Source: Cryptomeria japonica (Eukaryota; Streptophyta; Pinopsida; Cupressales; Cupressaceae). Taken from it: DNA of 64,000 nucleotides. Below are positions 47,252 through 59,029 of this stretch, one piece after another. Within the stretch, counting starts at the first letter, position 1; each line of letters starts with the position of its first letter. Both the position numbers and the translations under genes were made by a program. The notes below the pieces were generated by a model. It had not been told where the DNA came from, made no database searches, and saw only the letters and a list, made by a program, of their open reading frames with translations. The stretch spans positions 226,353,415 through 226,417,414 of the forward strand of contig NC_081410.1 of NCBI RefSeq assembly GCF_030272615.1. Reading direction: 5' to 3'.

Positions 47252-50200
47252 TGTTAGAACACATATTAACAAAATATTCCCGTTCTATATATATGGATTC
47301 TTTTTTGCATGTAGTTTCATCATAAAAGCATTTACTGCTAGATTGTATGTGCAGATAATATGTTGCAGTATCTTCATGAAAAGGCATCACTTGGGCATAT
47401 TCAAGGGAAATGTTGAATGTGATGGCATTCTGGTAATCCTCATCTTCACAATTAGTTTCATTGCAAGAGAACTTTTGCAAGATCAACATAGAGAAGGGTT
47501 GTGAGCATGTTTAGAGATGTCAATGATGTGGGAAAAACCTTTCAGTATGGTTATTAAAAGTTGCATCCATGGAGAAGGGCTTCTTTTGTAAAAAATGCAA
47601 AATTATGCTTATCGGCATAAGTCACCTTGATGAGATTGCCCAAGGAGGAAGGAGTGTGTTGATTAGAGTAACTCATGCTGATGGTGTTTCCTAAAAATGT
47701 GAGCGGTGGGAAGAAGTGCGATTGAGTGGTAATCCATCCGGGAGAGTTGTGATGATGATATGATAGGAAGTTAGAGTCATTAGAGTAACATATACAATCG
47801 AGAACGAGGAAAAAATGTTACCCCAATACCCGATGAGGTTATCGGTGGAACTCTTGCCGACAATAGATGGAGTGATGTATTCATAGCGATGTCATCGTGT
47901 CATCGGGAAGTCCTAATTTATGTTACCCTGATACCCGATAGACTAAGTGGAGAAGGTGACTCTATCGGAGAGGCTTTCTCTGATAAAGTGGTACGAAGTA
48001 AAAAGGGGAGCTAGGCCATCGGGATAATGCACATTATCGGGAAGTTGCATTTTGAGTTATCCCAATACCCGATGAGGGAGATGAGCTTGTCGCCAATGAA
48101 GAGATTACATCTAGAAAACCTACACCGATAGACCAAAGCAACCCAATAAGGAGAGTGAGGTGCATATTGAAATAAAAGACTCATCGGGGTAACTTACATT
48201 ACTGGAGAAACATTTTCAGAGTTGTGCCAATGCCCAAAGGGCAAAATGCCACAGAGGGATAAATGAAAGGAGGTTTCATCGGAGAGACCTACCCCAATTT
48301 AATGTAAAGAAAAACTGACTAATAGAAAGGAAAGGAGGATCCATCAAGATAAGCCAAGCTTTGAGGAAGAAAGCGAAATGGTCGGGGTGAGATCTAATGG
48401 ACTGATCAGAGTGACCTATACCGATCAGAAAGACAAAAAGGTAATTGAAGGAATGCAAAATGCAGGTGGCACCAAGTAATTGAATTATCGGGTAGGGTTA
48501 CATCAATTAGCCATTGGAATATTTGATGCGATGACCATTATTCAATGCTTGCGATCAGTTGGATTGGATCCACATGAAGAAAATCTAATGAGTTTATAAT
48601 TGTTATAGACTCTAGCCGTTAGATATCCAGCATAAAGAAAGAGTTTTCATGCTAGAATTATTCATAGTGTTTTTAGTCATCAGGATTGAAGTTGCATACA
48701 AGAAGGGTGGGTAATTTGAAAGTTCGAGCATTTAATCATGGAGGCTTCTGGTTCACAAGGTAAAAGAAAGGACATATAGATTTCAGACACATAGTCTGCT
48801 AAATAAAAAAAGACGAAGTTTGTAGAGGGTGTGCAAAAGCAAAAACTGAATCAGGACATGATTGACCAAATGGAGTCATCTAGTGCTAAGTCGAGGAGGT
48901 CTAAAACATATTTTCTACCCAAGGATCAATTGGAAGACAAGTAAAAATAAGTTGGAGATATATGGACAACCATAAGGGGCCACAAATTGTTTCTATATCA
49001 TTACCTGAGGCGGAACAAGGAGATGCCACTGTCGAACCCTTGGACGACAAATTTGGGAAGACTGGGGGTCCCAATTTTTTTTTTGAATCTCAAATTATTG
49101 GAATTTCTTACCAGGAAGTACAACAAATAAAAAAGGTGCATTCAATTGCCCAATGGGGATCCATTCATTTATATTTCTGCGGGGACCATTTAGGAGGTTT
49201 TTGGTATGTCTTGTGAGCCTTACATACCCCTGTCTTTTACAAACTTGGAAGAAGAGTATACCCAAATGGAAACTACTCACACAATGTGGAAGTTAGTGAT
49301 GCATAAGAAGGAGAAAGGACAACTCATAGAGTAGGATGATCCTCCTTTCAAAATTACTCTATTCATACAATACTTGCAATACACATACTGGGCATGTGGC
49401 CAAGTCTACGGGGAAGAAGTACCTGATGTCACAAGGATAGGCCTATTGGTGTTGGCTGCAGATATTCAAATGCATGAGCCAAGGCCTTTTTATTATGCAA
49501 CTTACTTGGCAAAGAAGCTACATGAAGGGTTCTTGAGTTTGTAGACAAAACCTAACCCTACTTTTAAATCATACTCATTGCTAATGCATATGGTTTTGTT
49601 TCATGGGAAGATAATGGGTTTGTGGTCAAAGGAATTAAGGGTGATTCCCACGAACAAAGATGGACAGGATGAACTAGTTCAATTATGGGTATCCCTATGG
49701 GACTCGAGGTTTGTCAAATCACACTATGTGTTTTTGAAGAATATTTTGTTAAGCCTTTGTATAGGTTATTTGGAGTGAAATGTGATGGGTCTATCTCGTC
49801 TAAGATCAAGAGATTCTTGAGACCCCATGCTTTTGGAGACACCAGGGTTAGCCACAATTGGGGTGATTGGTTTGTATGTCATAATTTCACCTTTTCTAGG
49901 GTTTATGGTTTTGAGGGTGTTCCGTATATGTTGCCTACATTAGTTCCTGATAGGATTGCCTATTTAGAGATTGTTAAGAAACTTAGTATGTCAAATTCAA
50001 AGAATTTGGGTAGTGCATACAAACAAACATTTATGCCTGACACTTTGCATTTTGGAGACTTCACCATTGTATCTACCAAGGCTTATAAGATGATAGAAAA
50101 GAAGTTGGTCAAGGAGTACAATTTGTACGAACACCAGGCTCGGAAAAATTATGATCTAGAGGCGTATATCCACCACTGTAGGAAGAGATAGAATATGGGA

Positions 50201-52631
50201 GAGTCTTTGCATATACCCATGGAGGATGAAGATTTATTTAGAAATAGGGAACAAGATGATGTTGCTGCAGTTTTAGAGGAATTAAACCAAAAATTAGAAG
50301 AGCGGACTCAGAGGCTTTAGGAACTAAGAGAAGAAGGAGATTTTGAGAGTGGGCCTGATGAGAATGTAGTTGTATCAACCCTCTAAGCACCTAAATTAGA
50401 AGAAGTGGTAGAGAGCCAAGAGAAAATCGTGGTGAGAATAAATGCCGATGCAGATGTAAGACTTGAAGAGCATGCAACTTTTGTTGCAGATGAGGTTTTT
50501 GTACAGTCAAAGGAGTTCAAGTCATTTTTATACCATTATAAAGGGAAAAAGTTGAGAGAGAACATCCCAAATGTTAGTCCAGAAAATGAAGCAGAGATGC
50601 ATAAAAAATTAAAAGAAGATATTAATGTAGAAGTGGCTACAATGACACCACAGAGAGGGAGACAACTTCTCAGTGAGGTAGGCGACATTTTGTTCATAGG
50701 ATGGGACTTAAGTTCCTCTTTTATCTTTGATAGCTTGTTGCATTCTGACAGAAAGGATGTAAAATTGGACATACAGGGTGTTGATGATATATTTATTGGA
50801 TTAAGGTATGATCCAAATGAAGAGGAGATGTCGCTTTGGGCCATATACCCTCCAAATAAGAGACCCAAGATCATAGATATAGATAAGGCATTTGGGCACA
50901 TGATGAAGTTGAAAGTGGGAGAGGTTAATCCAATTGTCACTGCAGATTTTGGGATTGACATTGCAAAATTGAATAAGGCCCAAATGTAGTGGGTGGTAAA
51001 AGACGGTAAAAAATATAAGAATTTATATGAAGACCTGTTGAGAAGTCATGGTCATGAAGTACCATAGATAGTTGATACTAGTGTTCAATGGAAGAGGAGA
51101 TATGAAGACCAGATGAAGGAAAACATTAAGTTAAAGAGGCAAATCAGGATTGCCAGGGTAGATGCTGCTTGTGTTTTGTTAACAAAAAGGTTTGAACATT
51201 TATTGGAAGTTCTTAGAGAATTCTAGACAAACTGTCAGAGGACCTTGGATAATATGGCTGAAGGCATTGTTGAAAGATAAGAGTGCCGATGAGAATGTGG
51301 CTGAAAAGATCTAGAGAAGGTTGAATAAACATAAAGGGTTTGGTGTGGACATTAAACATGAAGTTACAAATTGCAAAGATATTGTTAGGTATGGTTTACC
51401 AGATGTTGTGGATGATGCAGAGCAATTAAAAGACAAAGAGATTTGGATTGCAGAATGCTAGAATATAGTTAACACATCCCTTGTTGTTGCCCGGGCAGAT
51501 GTTTTGGATATGAAGGATACAGGTGGGCAGATGGAGAGATTGGTTACCATGGAGATCGATGTTAGAGATATTGTGTTCAACACCAACACTCACAAGGACA
51601 ACAAATATTTGGAGCATATACAAAAGTGTGACACAATGTTGGACGACCATAACTAATTTTTTATTATATTTTGTGTCTAGCAGTTAGGTATTAGGTTTTA
51701 GTTAAGTTTAGTTTAGCAAGATGAAAGGGCGTGTCCTTTCAATCAAATATTTTGGCTCACATATATGTAGTGAGTCAGTTCTGTATCGTGAGGGGCAATA
51801 GAACTCTGCCACTGGCTGGGCTGCAAGTGTTATTTTCTCAAAAGGTCTAGTTGGAATAAGAAGTTTATTCTATGCAAACTAAATGTATTGGAGTATTTTA
51901 AAGTGCATTTTTTGTGTACATTCTTATTCCAGAATTTAATATACAAGATTTCATGTTTTTATCTTCAAATCATTATGTATAATTTTACGTTTGATGAAAT
52001 TATATTTCCTCTTGATAAATCTTTTAGATTGTTGTGATGTGCTATCACATGATGTTGTATTGAATATAAAATTGGGTTTTTCATTGTTCATGCAACACAT
52101 AATGAAACCTTCATAGTGATGGTCTTATAATTGTCTCTGGAGTTGTTAGTGCTTCTTGTCCACAAAGTTGTTCATTAACTATCAGATAAAGGCACTGGTC
52201 GGTTATTAATTTTTCTGAATAAGTTTGATTGCATTAGGTCCTTATCAGAGAAACAAATCTTCCAATTTCTATAAGTACTGCTCTTTTTCATAATTGCTTA
52301 AAATCCTATCAGTAATCTTTTGCTTAATACAACTATACTCACACTTATTTTATCAGTTTTAAAGGCATTCAATAAAAAGAACTTCTGTTAGTGTAGCTGT
52401 AGGAAAACCTTTTTCCATCCCTGCAATTGTTGATTCACATAGTTTAAATTCACTCAAAACAAACCTCTTTTGTGCTTGAGAGTGTAAGGTACACCCAACT
52501 GGGTTTAGTGGAGCCTAAAGTGTAGAGGGATTTGGTCTTCGACCATCCCTGTTCGTTGGCCAAGGCTGATTGGATCAACTAAGGATTAGGCAAGTCTTTG
52601 ATTTTCCAATCTATGGTTCTGGGTACCAATA
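47252..52631 (+). repeat. Gypsy-B 3' LTR, ORF-bearing
   Basis: It runs from TGTTAGAACA to GGTACCAATA (terminal CA mutated to TA). It is collinear with 30368-35777, with substitutions and small indels. It contains the TATCGGG subrepeats (47600-48480), the ORF (48738-51656) and the TATA-like TTTCTATAAGTACTGC at about 52270. Confidence 0.88.
48738..51656 (+). pseudogene. LTR-encoded ORF, copy in Gypsy-B 3' LTR
   Basis: The ORF starts at the ATG in TTTAATCATGGAGGC and ends at TAA after DDHN. The longest clean stretches are 49685-50191 (with HNWGDWFVCHNFTF and VYGFEGVPYMLP near 49855-49945, then TLHFGDFTIVSTKAYKMIEKK) and 50405-50989 (EKIVVRINADADVRLEEHATF.., KGKKLRENIPNVS, SSFIFDSLLHSDRKDVKLDI). 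These segments read through positions that are stopped or shifted in the 5' LTR copy, so the two LTRs decayed independently. There is no signal peptide or membrane segment, and the C-terminal half is charged. Function unknown. This copy lies downstream of the candidate splice acceptor. Confidence 0.62.
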
Positions 52632-52744
52632 TGATGTATGTAGTAAGGGGGAGCATGTGTATATGTGTATTTTTTTTTTAAGAACACTTAGCAGTATTAC
52701 TGTAAAATTTTCTAAGTGTTTCCATCAATGCCAAAGGGGGAGAT
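52632..52744 (+). other. Copia-A 3' internal end with polypurine tract
   Basis: After Gypsy-B the Copia-A sequence resumes. CATCAATGCC followed by AAAGGGGGAGAT at 52723-52744 is the polypurine tract directly before the 3' LTR. Confidence 0.8.
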
Positions 52745-53845
52745 TGTTGGCTTGATGGTGATTGTATTGAATTCGTCATATGTTGTCATTGATGAAACAC
52801 ATACACACACATATGTTCATATTGTCTACTGGTGTAACTTCATAGTTTTTTACACTTTAACCAGTATACTAGAGGTTTATTTCTAACTGGTACTTGGTGA
52901 CAACTAGTATATGCATAGGAGACAACTAGACAACCAATGGTTATACATAAATTGGCATCAACAAGGAGTATCAAGGCTAGTAGACATTGTCACAGTAGTA
53001 TCAAGGATAATGGTTTATATGTTTAACTCCAACCGGTATTAATTGTTCCAATCAGTATTCATTGATTGTGTGATGAGTTATCCTCATCGACAAGATCATT
53101 TGGTGGTATTTTTGTGATGAGTTATGATCACTTGACCAGATACACTACACCTAGGTAATTGTGTTATGATTTCTTGAGGCTGACATGAAATCTAAATGTC
53201 TATTTATTGACATCACAATTAGTTATTTTTGGATGAGCGAAAGTGATATGTTATGTGCGAAGGAAGAAGTGTTTAGTCGTAGAGTATGTTGGTAAAGAGG
53301 AGTTAAGTGCGCAAAATAGGATCTATACAAGTAATTTGTGCTATCACTAGATCACATCACCTGTTGTTTTCTAACCACTGCAACAATCAAATCCCTTAAC
53401 TGGGTAAGCTCTAACAAGCTTCATTGTTCAAATCCTCTAACCGGGTGATCCATTATTTTGGATTTAGAAATCCTCCATCGAGGTTACTCCTTACAGAGTA
53501 CTACCTTTTATAGGTTATAGCTTTTAACTAAGCTTTGGGATCTTTAACAAGATTCACTCCTAGCAAAGCATTTTTGTAGACCCTAACTGGTTAGTTATCT
53601 ATTAGTACAAATAGTTAATTTGTGAGTACCATCTCACCGTGGTTTTTACCTATTTGGGTTTTCCATGTATAAACACTTGTGTTATGGTGGATGTTTTACT
53701 TATTGTGGATGATGTTATATCATTTTTAATTGCATGTATATTGTTTAACAAACTTTATAAGTTTATCTACCGATCAATGTTTAAAGTAGTACTATTTTTG
53801 GTGTCATTGATTCGCCCCCCCTCTTAGTGCTTTACAAGTCCATCA
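52745..53845 (+). repeat. Copia-A 3' LTR
   Basis: 1,101 bases, from TGTTGGCTTGATGG to CAAGTCCATCA, followed by target duplication AATTT at 53846-53850. Collinear with 16589-17684; small indels, for example an extra AACTGATTG-like segment near 53040. Confidence 0.9.
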
Positions 53846-55297
53846 AATTTAGATGATGATGAACAGAGAGAAGTTGAGGAAGTAGTTTTTTTGTATTTGG
53901 ATATATATAAGAAAGCCTTGTTAGAAATTGAAAATCAAATACTGGCACAATTATATGACAAATTAGATGCTAGAAAATTATCAGCAATGGAGGAGGACAA
54001 GCATATAAAGATTCAAGAGTTGTTAACTACTTGTGCAAATAGTACTCCAAAGGTGTTGGATAGGACTCTTGAGATTGTAGACAGGAAAATATTTCATAGA
54101 AAGCATGGGATAATCAGTATTATTTTAGGTAGGGTTAATGAGATAGTCAAGGAGACCCACAAGGCCTGGGTTCAATTCTTTGCATAAAACCTTGGTTTTT
54201 ATTCTTCACTGAAAGCTAAAACTGATACTACAAACATCCTGATTGAAGGGAAAGGTAAAGGTATAATGGGTACCACATCTACAATTTTGAAAAATATTAA
54301 GATATTGGATATAGAGCCCCTAGTAAAAATTAATGTATAGGCAAATGTTGAGATACTGACATAATCAGAGAGTCTATAGTTTACTAATGTTGAGGATAAT
54401 AGCCCTTTGGATCTGAATGTATAGGTTGAGGTCACAATTCATAAGGAGGAACTGACAGTTACCATTATAGCACCAAGTGGTATAGCCACCGGTGCAATAG
54501 AGGAAGCTATAAAATTTAAACCATCAGAGGAGAAGAAAGGGGAATATGATAGGGAACCGGTAGTGAGCCCATCATTGTTATCAATCGACACCTCATAGGT
54601 TGAACAAAAAAGCATTACCAAGATGAGTTCTACTGAACTCATGATGATGGCTATATAGAAGATGATGAAGGAAGGATCTATGGAAAAAGGAGTTATTGAT
54701 TAGTCTATCACTGTTTTGCATAGAATATTCCTGGAGTGCAAATTTGACAAAGAAGCAAGCCCATCCGACAAGCTTAAAGTAATCATAGAACACATTTCAA
54801 AGGACTTTCAATCTTTATAGTAGATATCAAACTGACAAACACTGGAGAGGTTTACACAGGCTAAGAGAGCAACATTTGATCAAATGATTGAGTCAGAGAA
54901 GAAAGAGATTAATGATAAGCTGAAGTTGATTGATAATACATTAAGACAGTGTACTAATATCTATAGATTATGTTGTAACATAGGTTTACTTTTAGCAGAT
55001 TTAGATAAAAGGATTAAGGATACTCAGGAGGAGATTGTAGGTATAGTCAATTCTTTTTATGGATCACATTCTTTAACTACATCTATTGATGGTCAGATTT
55101 TGGTTTTGGAAGCCCAAGTTTCAACTCTTGAGAGGGAAAAAGATAAAATCATAAGGAGAGCCAAAGGTCTTAGAGGATTGGTGAGTCCCTGGTTGGATTC
55201 ATTAAGTGTACATAAGAAGGATTGTATTAATATGGTTGGTAAGCCCACATTGGTGAAACTTAAGGATAAAGAGTCATATGCCCATATGCTTAATTGA
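53846..55297 (+). pseudogene. Copia-C extra ORF, 3' part
   Basis: This continues in frame from 16588 (LDDDEQREVEEVVFLYLDIY..). Premature stops at about 54185, 54338, 54361, 54421, 54596 and 54656 divide it. The final open part, 54884-55297, is a coiled coil (EKKEINDKLKLIDNTLRQ; DLDKRIKDTQEEIVGIV; LEREKDKIIRRAKGLRG), ending at TGA 55295-55297. I do not recognise the family. Its general plan (globular start, charged middle, coiled-coil tail, then the GGCATT..AAAGGGGGAG motif) parallels the Copia-A extra ORF, and a short ITKMSSTELMMMAI stretch resembles a similar Met-rich stretch in Copia-A, but homology is not proved. No pol domain is seen in the part inside the window. Confidence 0.5.
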
Positions 55298-55453
55298 CTT
55301 GTATCTATTTCTGGCACACTCAAATCAGGTTGGGATACCTATCTAGAGCTTTTGGAGAAAACCTATCTAGAAATTTTCAAATATATTCAGCTTTGGTAAG
55401 GTATTTTAGGACATTCTATGTACAACCTTTTATTCTTCATCCTGATTTTTGTT

Positions 55454-55658
55454 ACTTTTGGCATTTATGTCAAAGGGGGAGTATAGATGAAAAATATATT
55501 CTTGGTATCGAGAGATATGGAGGTATGGAATATTTTGTATTGATCATGATCATAGATGGATATTCATCTCAGGGGGAGTAGTCTCAGGATGAAACTGGCA
55601 GATGAAAACCACTATCATTTTTCACATGAGTTTTGCCATCAATGCCAAAGGGGGAGAT
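55454..55658 (+). other. Copia-C paired motif and polypurine tract
   Basis: CTTTTGGCATTTATGTC followed by AAAGGGGGAG (about 55454-55481), and CATCAATGCC followed by AAAGGGGGAGAT (55637-55658) abutting the LTR. Same layout as in Copia-A and Copia-B. Confidence 0.75.
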
Positions 55659-56483
55659 TGTTGGCAGTTTACACTCATTTGATTGGTTTCAATATGTTGT
55701 CATTGATAGCAACATGTCTCGGCTTCATATTTTGGTTTGGTTGATTACCGACAGACACTTCACTGACACTGACACCGATAGGTATCTTCACTGGTTGGAA
55801 CAAATTCTTTGGGTACCGACATTGCAGGCCGACATGGTTCACATTCAGGTTATCAGTATTGGAGGCTGACATCATTTTGGGATATCCGACAATTGGCAAT
55901 TGATTTTGATATTTATGTATATATGTTATTGAGCCGACATGTATATTCATTTTATAATTATCTATGTAAGCTGACATAAGGCATGATGGATTGTAATGCA
56001 AATTTTATGTAAGAGGTTATTTTGGTAAGGGTTTAGGGTTTCAAACCGGAACAAACAAAGCTTAACTGAAACTGTATTCAAGCATAGAAGATGTTATCTT
56101 TGTAGTTCACTCATTTTTATGGATTGTAGTCTAGATTTGTATGCAGTCAGTGAGGCTCCTTTTGTGATTGAGCAATGTGCTCTAGGATGTAAGCCTTCTT
56201 GCAATTGTAGCCCCCTATATTTTATAATATCTTTTCATATGGCTAGTGGATTGATATTGTGGGTTATAAATCCCACCATGGTTTTTTCTCTTTGAGGTTT
56301 TCCACATATAATTCTCTGTGTTATGGTATTCATTTGTGTGATTGGCTTATTGGTTTCTTTACTTCTTTCAATCTTATATGTACTGATATATCGATTGGTG
56401 AATACATGTTTTAATAAGGTTAAAATTGATCATTTTGGTATAACACTGATTCACCCCCCTCTTAGTGTTCTTGGATTCCAACA
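55659..56483 (+). repeat. Copia-C 3' LTR
   Basis: 825 bases, from TGTTGGCAGTTTACAC to GGATTCCAACA. It contains several CCGACA motifs and, like the Copia-A LTR, a CACCCCCC run about 25 bases before the end. Related by motif (ATTGAGCCGACAT) to the LTR starting at 63621. Confidence 0.8.
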
Positions 56484-57702
56484 ATTTTGATATGCACATA
56501 TCATTTAAATTCATTTATATCGGTGAGTTCATGTGGCTAGTCATCCATGTAACTGTTTACTAATGCCACATAACTATTTGTTCATGCCATGTGATATGGC
56601 AATTTTAATGCATGTGAAAGTGGAGGTTTCAGTGGGTAGTCTATAGCGATACTGACTCCCTTCCTATCATTCAATGTTTTAATTGCCACCCATGCATCAC
56701 CATTGGCACGTGGAAAAGTTTGCATGGAATTCAATATTTATTCCTACGACTTTAACCATGCCGATCAGTCTATATTCAACCTACAGTCCATCTTTATTCA
56801 ACCACTAAGTTTTTGTTTCTACATGATCAATATTAATACCGATTTCCTTTTGCAAATGGTTTCCTAAGTCTTTAAGGCATTTAAGTCTATTCCAAGTCAA
56901 TTTCACTAATATCGACTTCTCCCTATAAACTAGCAATATGTTTAACTTGATGCATTAATAAGTTTGTCAATACTAAATCAGTTAACATGTTCTTTAATAA
57001 ATCACTTTCCATGGTTATATATATATATATATATAAACAATGAATTTACATAAAACAAAATAATTTAATTTTAAAAATATATTTACATATATAATTGTAT
57101 ATACTTCATATATGCATACACACACACACACACAAACACATATATATCATTCTAGAAATCAAAAAGTAGAAATATAAGCATGATATCTCATTAAGAAATT
57201 TATACATTATCTGCACACAAAATGCACATTCAATCATCAAAATACACGTATAATCATTTAGAAAAATTAAAATCTATCTTTCTTCAAATTAAAGAAATAT
57301 CAATGAAGACTGCTCATACCAAGTTCATCATTTAAACAAACACTCAAATAAAGTAATTTAAATCATCTATCTTTGCACAATGCAGATTATAAATTCTAAT
57401 GTGGTGTGTGAGATTCTCATATATTCTAGCAAAGTCTAAGAGCTAAAACAACTCTACCTGAACCATGTTCTCACCTTCATTTGCGTTCACTTGTTCCTGC
57501 ATTCACTTGCACTCAATTGCTCATTAGCAATGACGATCCCAATTTCATAATGAAAATAATACTGATCATTCATTTGCATGTAAATCATTTCATTATTTTC
57601 TTATTTCACTAAAAATTCCTTTTCCTTTTCATTTCAATTCCATAAATGAAAAAAAAGCATTATTTTCTTGATAAATAATTACAGATAAATATGGTTCGTG
57701 AC
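56484..57702 (-). repeat. Chromovirus LTR fragment, minus strand
   Basis: On the minus strand an LTR start TGTCACGAACC lies at 57702, directly after the purine tract CCAAGAGGGGAAGGA (57703-57717). That layout is usual at the 3' end of chromodomain Gypsy elements. The LTR runs to lower coordinates and is cut by Copia-C at 56484. AT and CA microsatellites lie at 57017-57036 and 57118-57140. Confidence 0.6.
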
Positions 57703-57911
57703 ATCCTTCCCCTCTTGGAAGAGACATCGTCCCGATGTCTTATTATTCTATCAATAAGCACATAGTATTTCAACATCATAAAATATTAACCATATATCTT
57801 AGTCTCAAATCAAAACATAAACAATAACAATAGCATCCATGGTATCCAAGTTCACAACATGTAAATCAAATCAGCATATCAAGGTATCTCGTGCATTAAG
57901 AAAATACTACT

Positions 57912-58791
57912 CTAAGAAAGAAAATGAGGGAAATGACAGTCAATTGTCACAACATCCTCCCATGTAGCACTATCCTCAGAATATTGGTCCCACTGGACCT
58001 TATACTAAGTGAAATCTCTGCTATGTATCTTCACGCTACGTTGATCTAGTATTCAGATGGGCTCCACTAGCACCACCCCTGGATCTTGTAACTAGATTTA
58101 TAACTTCCAGCACATCAAAGGGTCCCATGTATCTAGGTGCAAACTTTGATGATTTCCCAAATGAGATAGAACTCATATGAGGCTTGACCCTCAAAAGACT
58201 TTATCTCCTGCAATAAACTGTCTGAAAGTCCTATTTCTATCAGCATAGTTTTTTGTTTTTTTTGTCTATCGGTTGCCTCTTTCAATCTTGTCCTGATCAA
58301 CTTCATCTACTCATCCATTTATTTGAGCAAATCAAGACCATTAATGATCATATCTTCCATTCTGTCCCAACTAATGAGTGTGCGACACTTTCGTTCATAG
58401 AGTGCCTCAAAGGGTGCCATCCCTAAAGATGCGTGAAAGGAGTTGTTATATGCAAACTCAACTGAAGGCAAATACTCCTCTCGCTTGTACTGCTGATCCA
58501 CGCAATACATTTGTGGAAGATCTTCCACAACTTGATTAACCCTTTCCGTTTGGTCATCAGTCTGAGGATGATATGCCAAACTAAATTTCAGTCTGGTTCC
58601 CAAAGCTACATTCAATGTTGTCCAAAGATGTCATCTTGGTATCCTTATCTAAAATAATAGTTTCTAGTACACCATGCAATCAGAATATCTCTTGCATAAT
58701 TTCTTTGCAAGAGTCAATGATCCATCCTTAAGATTTATAGGTACAAAATGTGCACTTTTTGTAAATCTGTCGATAATGGTATCATGCTTGT
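57912..58791 (-). pseudogene. Chromovirus integrase C-terminal half and chromodomain
   Basis: On the minus strand: IDRFTKSAHFVPI (from about 58780), ALGTRLKFSLAYHPQTDDQTER (core with Glu; Gly of DGQ is Asp), VEFAYNNSFHASLGMAPFEALY, then a broken SPRY/GPF region (SFGKSSKFAPRYMGPFDVLE). The chromodomain YKVQWDQYSEDSATWED ends at a TAG at 57912-57914. Several stops and frame changes are present. The chromodomain after integrase defines a Ty3/Gypsy chromovirus, thought to target heterochromatin. The coding sequence is interrupted at 58791 by the TIR element and continues at 62223. Confidence 0.8.
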
Positions 58792-58911
58792 GGGTAAGTG
58801 CACCAAGATGGTGAATAGAAAAGTGGCCACATGCAAAAAAAATGAAATTTCTCATAACCCATGCGTGTTCTATGAAATTCAAAAACATAGCCTAGCAAAA
58901 AAAAAAAAATA

Positions 58912-58943
58912 GTTCCTCAAAACCTGTACAGGTTTTGAGGAAC
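58912..58943. repeat. Perfect 32-base palindrome
   Basis: Arms GTTCCTCAAAACCTGT and ACAGGTTTTGAGGAAC are exact inverse complements with no loop. A diverged copy lies at 58972-58992. Confidence 0.95.
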
Positions 58944-59029
58944 ATTATATTTAATTATAAAAAAATAAGTTCCTCAAAACCCATATGAGTTGTGGTACTG
59001 GTTATGCAAAACTAGGAGTTTTGGCCTTT

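Larger units (their letters stand above)
30368..52631 (+). mobile_element. Gypsy-B: full-length Tat-like Ty3/Gypsy element with 5.4-kb LTRs
   Basis: LTRs lie at 30368-35777 and 47252-52631. The flanking five bases are TGATT (30363-30367) and TGATG (52632-52636), a four-of-five duplication. The primer site after the 5' LTR matches the tRNA-Arg type known from Ogre/Tat elements. Internal order: gag, linker, protease, aRNH, RT, degenerate RNase H, integrase. The RT is split by a 4.57-kb insertion. Both LTRs contain a ~3-kb ORF. The element lies near the 3' end of Copia-A. It is not active: many stops and frameshifts are present. Confidence 0.85.
16589..53845 (+). mobile_element. Copia-A: complete non-autonomous Copia-type element, 37 kb with nested insertions
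   Basis: LTRs of 1,096 and 1,101 bases both start TGTTGGCTTGATG and end with CAAGTCCATCA, and are flanked by perfect 5-base duplications AATTT (16584-16588 and 53846-53850). Removing Copia-B (21962-29549) and Gypsy-B (30368-52636) leaves an element of about 7.4 kb. It contains a Met-type primer site, a gag remnant with zinc knuckles, a long ORF of unknown function and a polypurine tract. No integrase, RT or RNase H is seen, so it would have depended on another element's enzymes. Confidence 0.85.
53846..56483 (+). mobile_element. Copia-C 3' half (5' part at about 16431-16588 and possibly beyond the window)
   Basis: Contains the extra ORF, paired motif, polypurine tract and 3' LTR. Copia-A is inserted in its ORF, so Copia-C is older. 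Its 5' LTR is not in the window. Confidence 0.7.
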
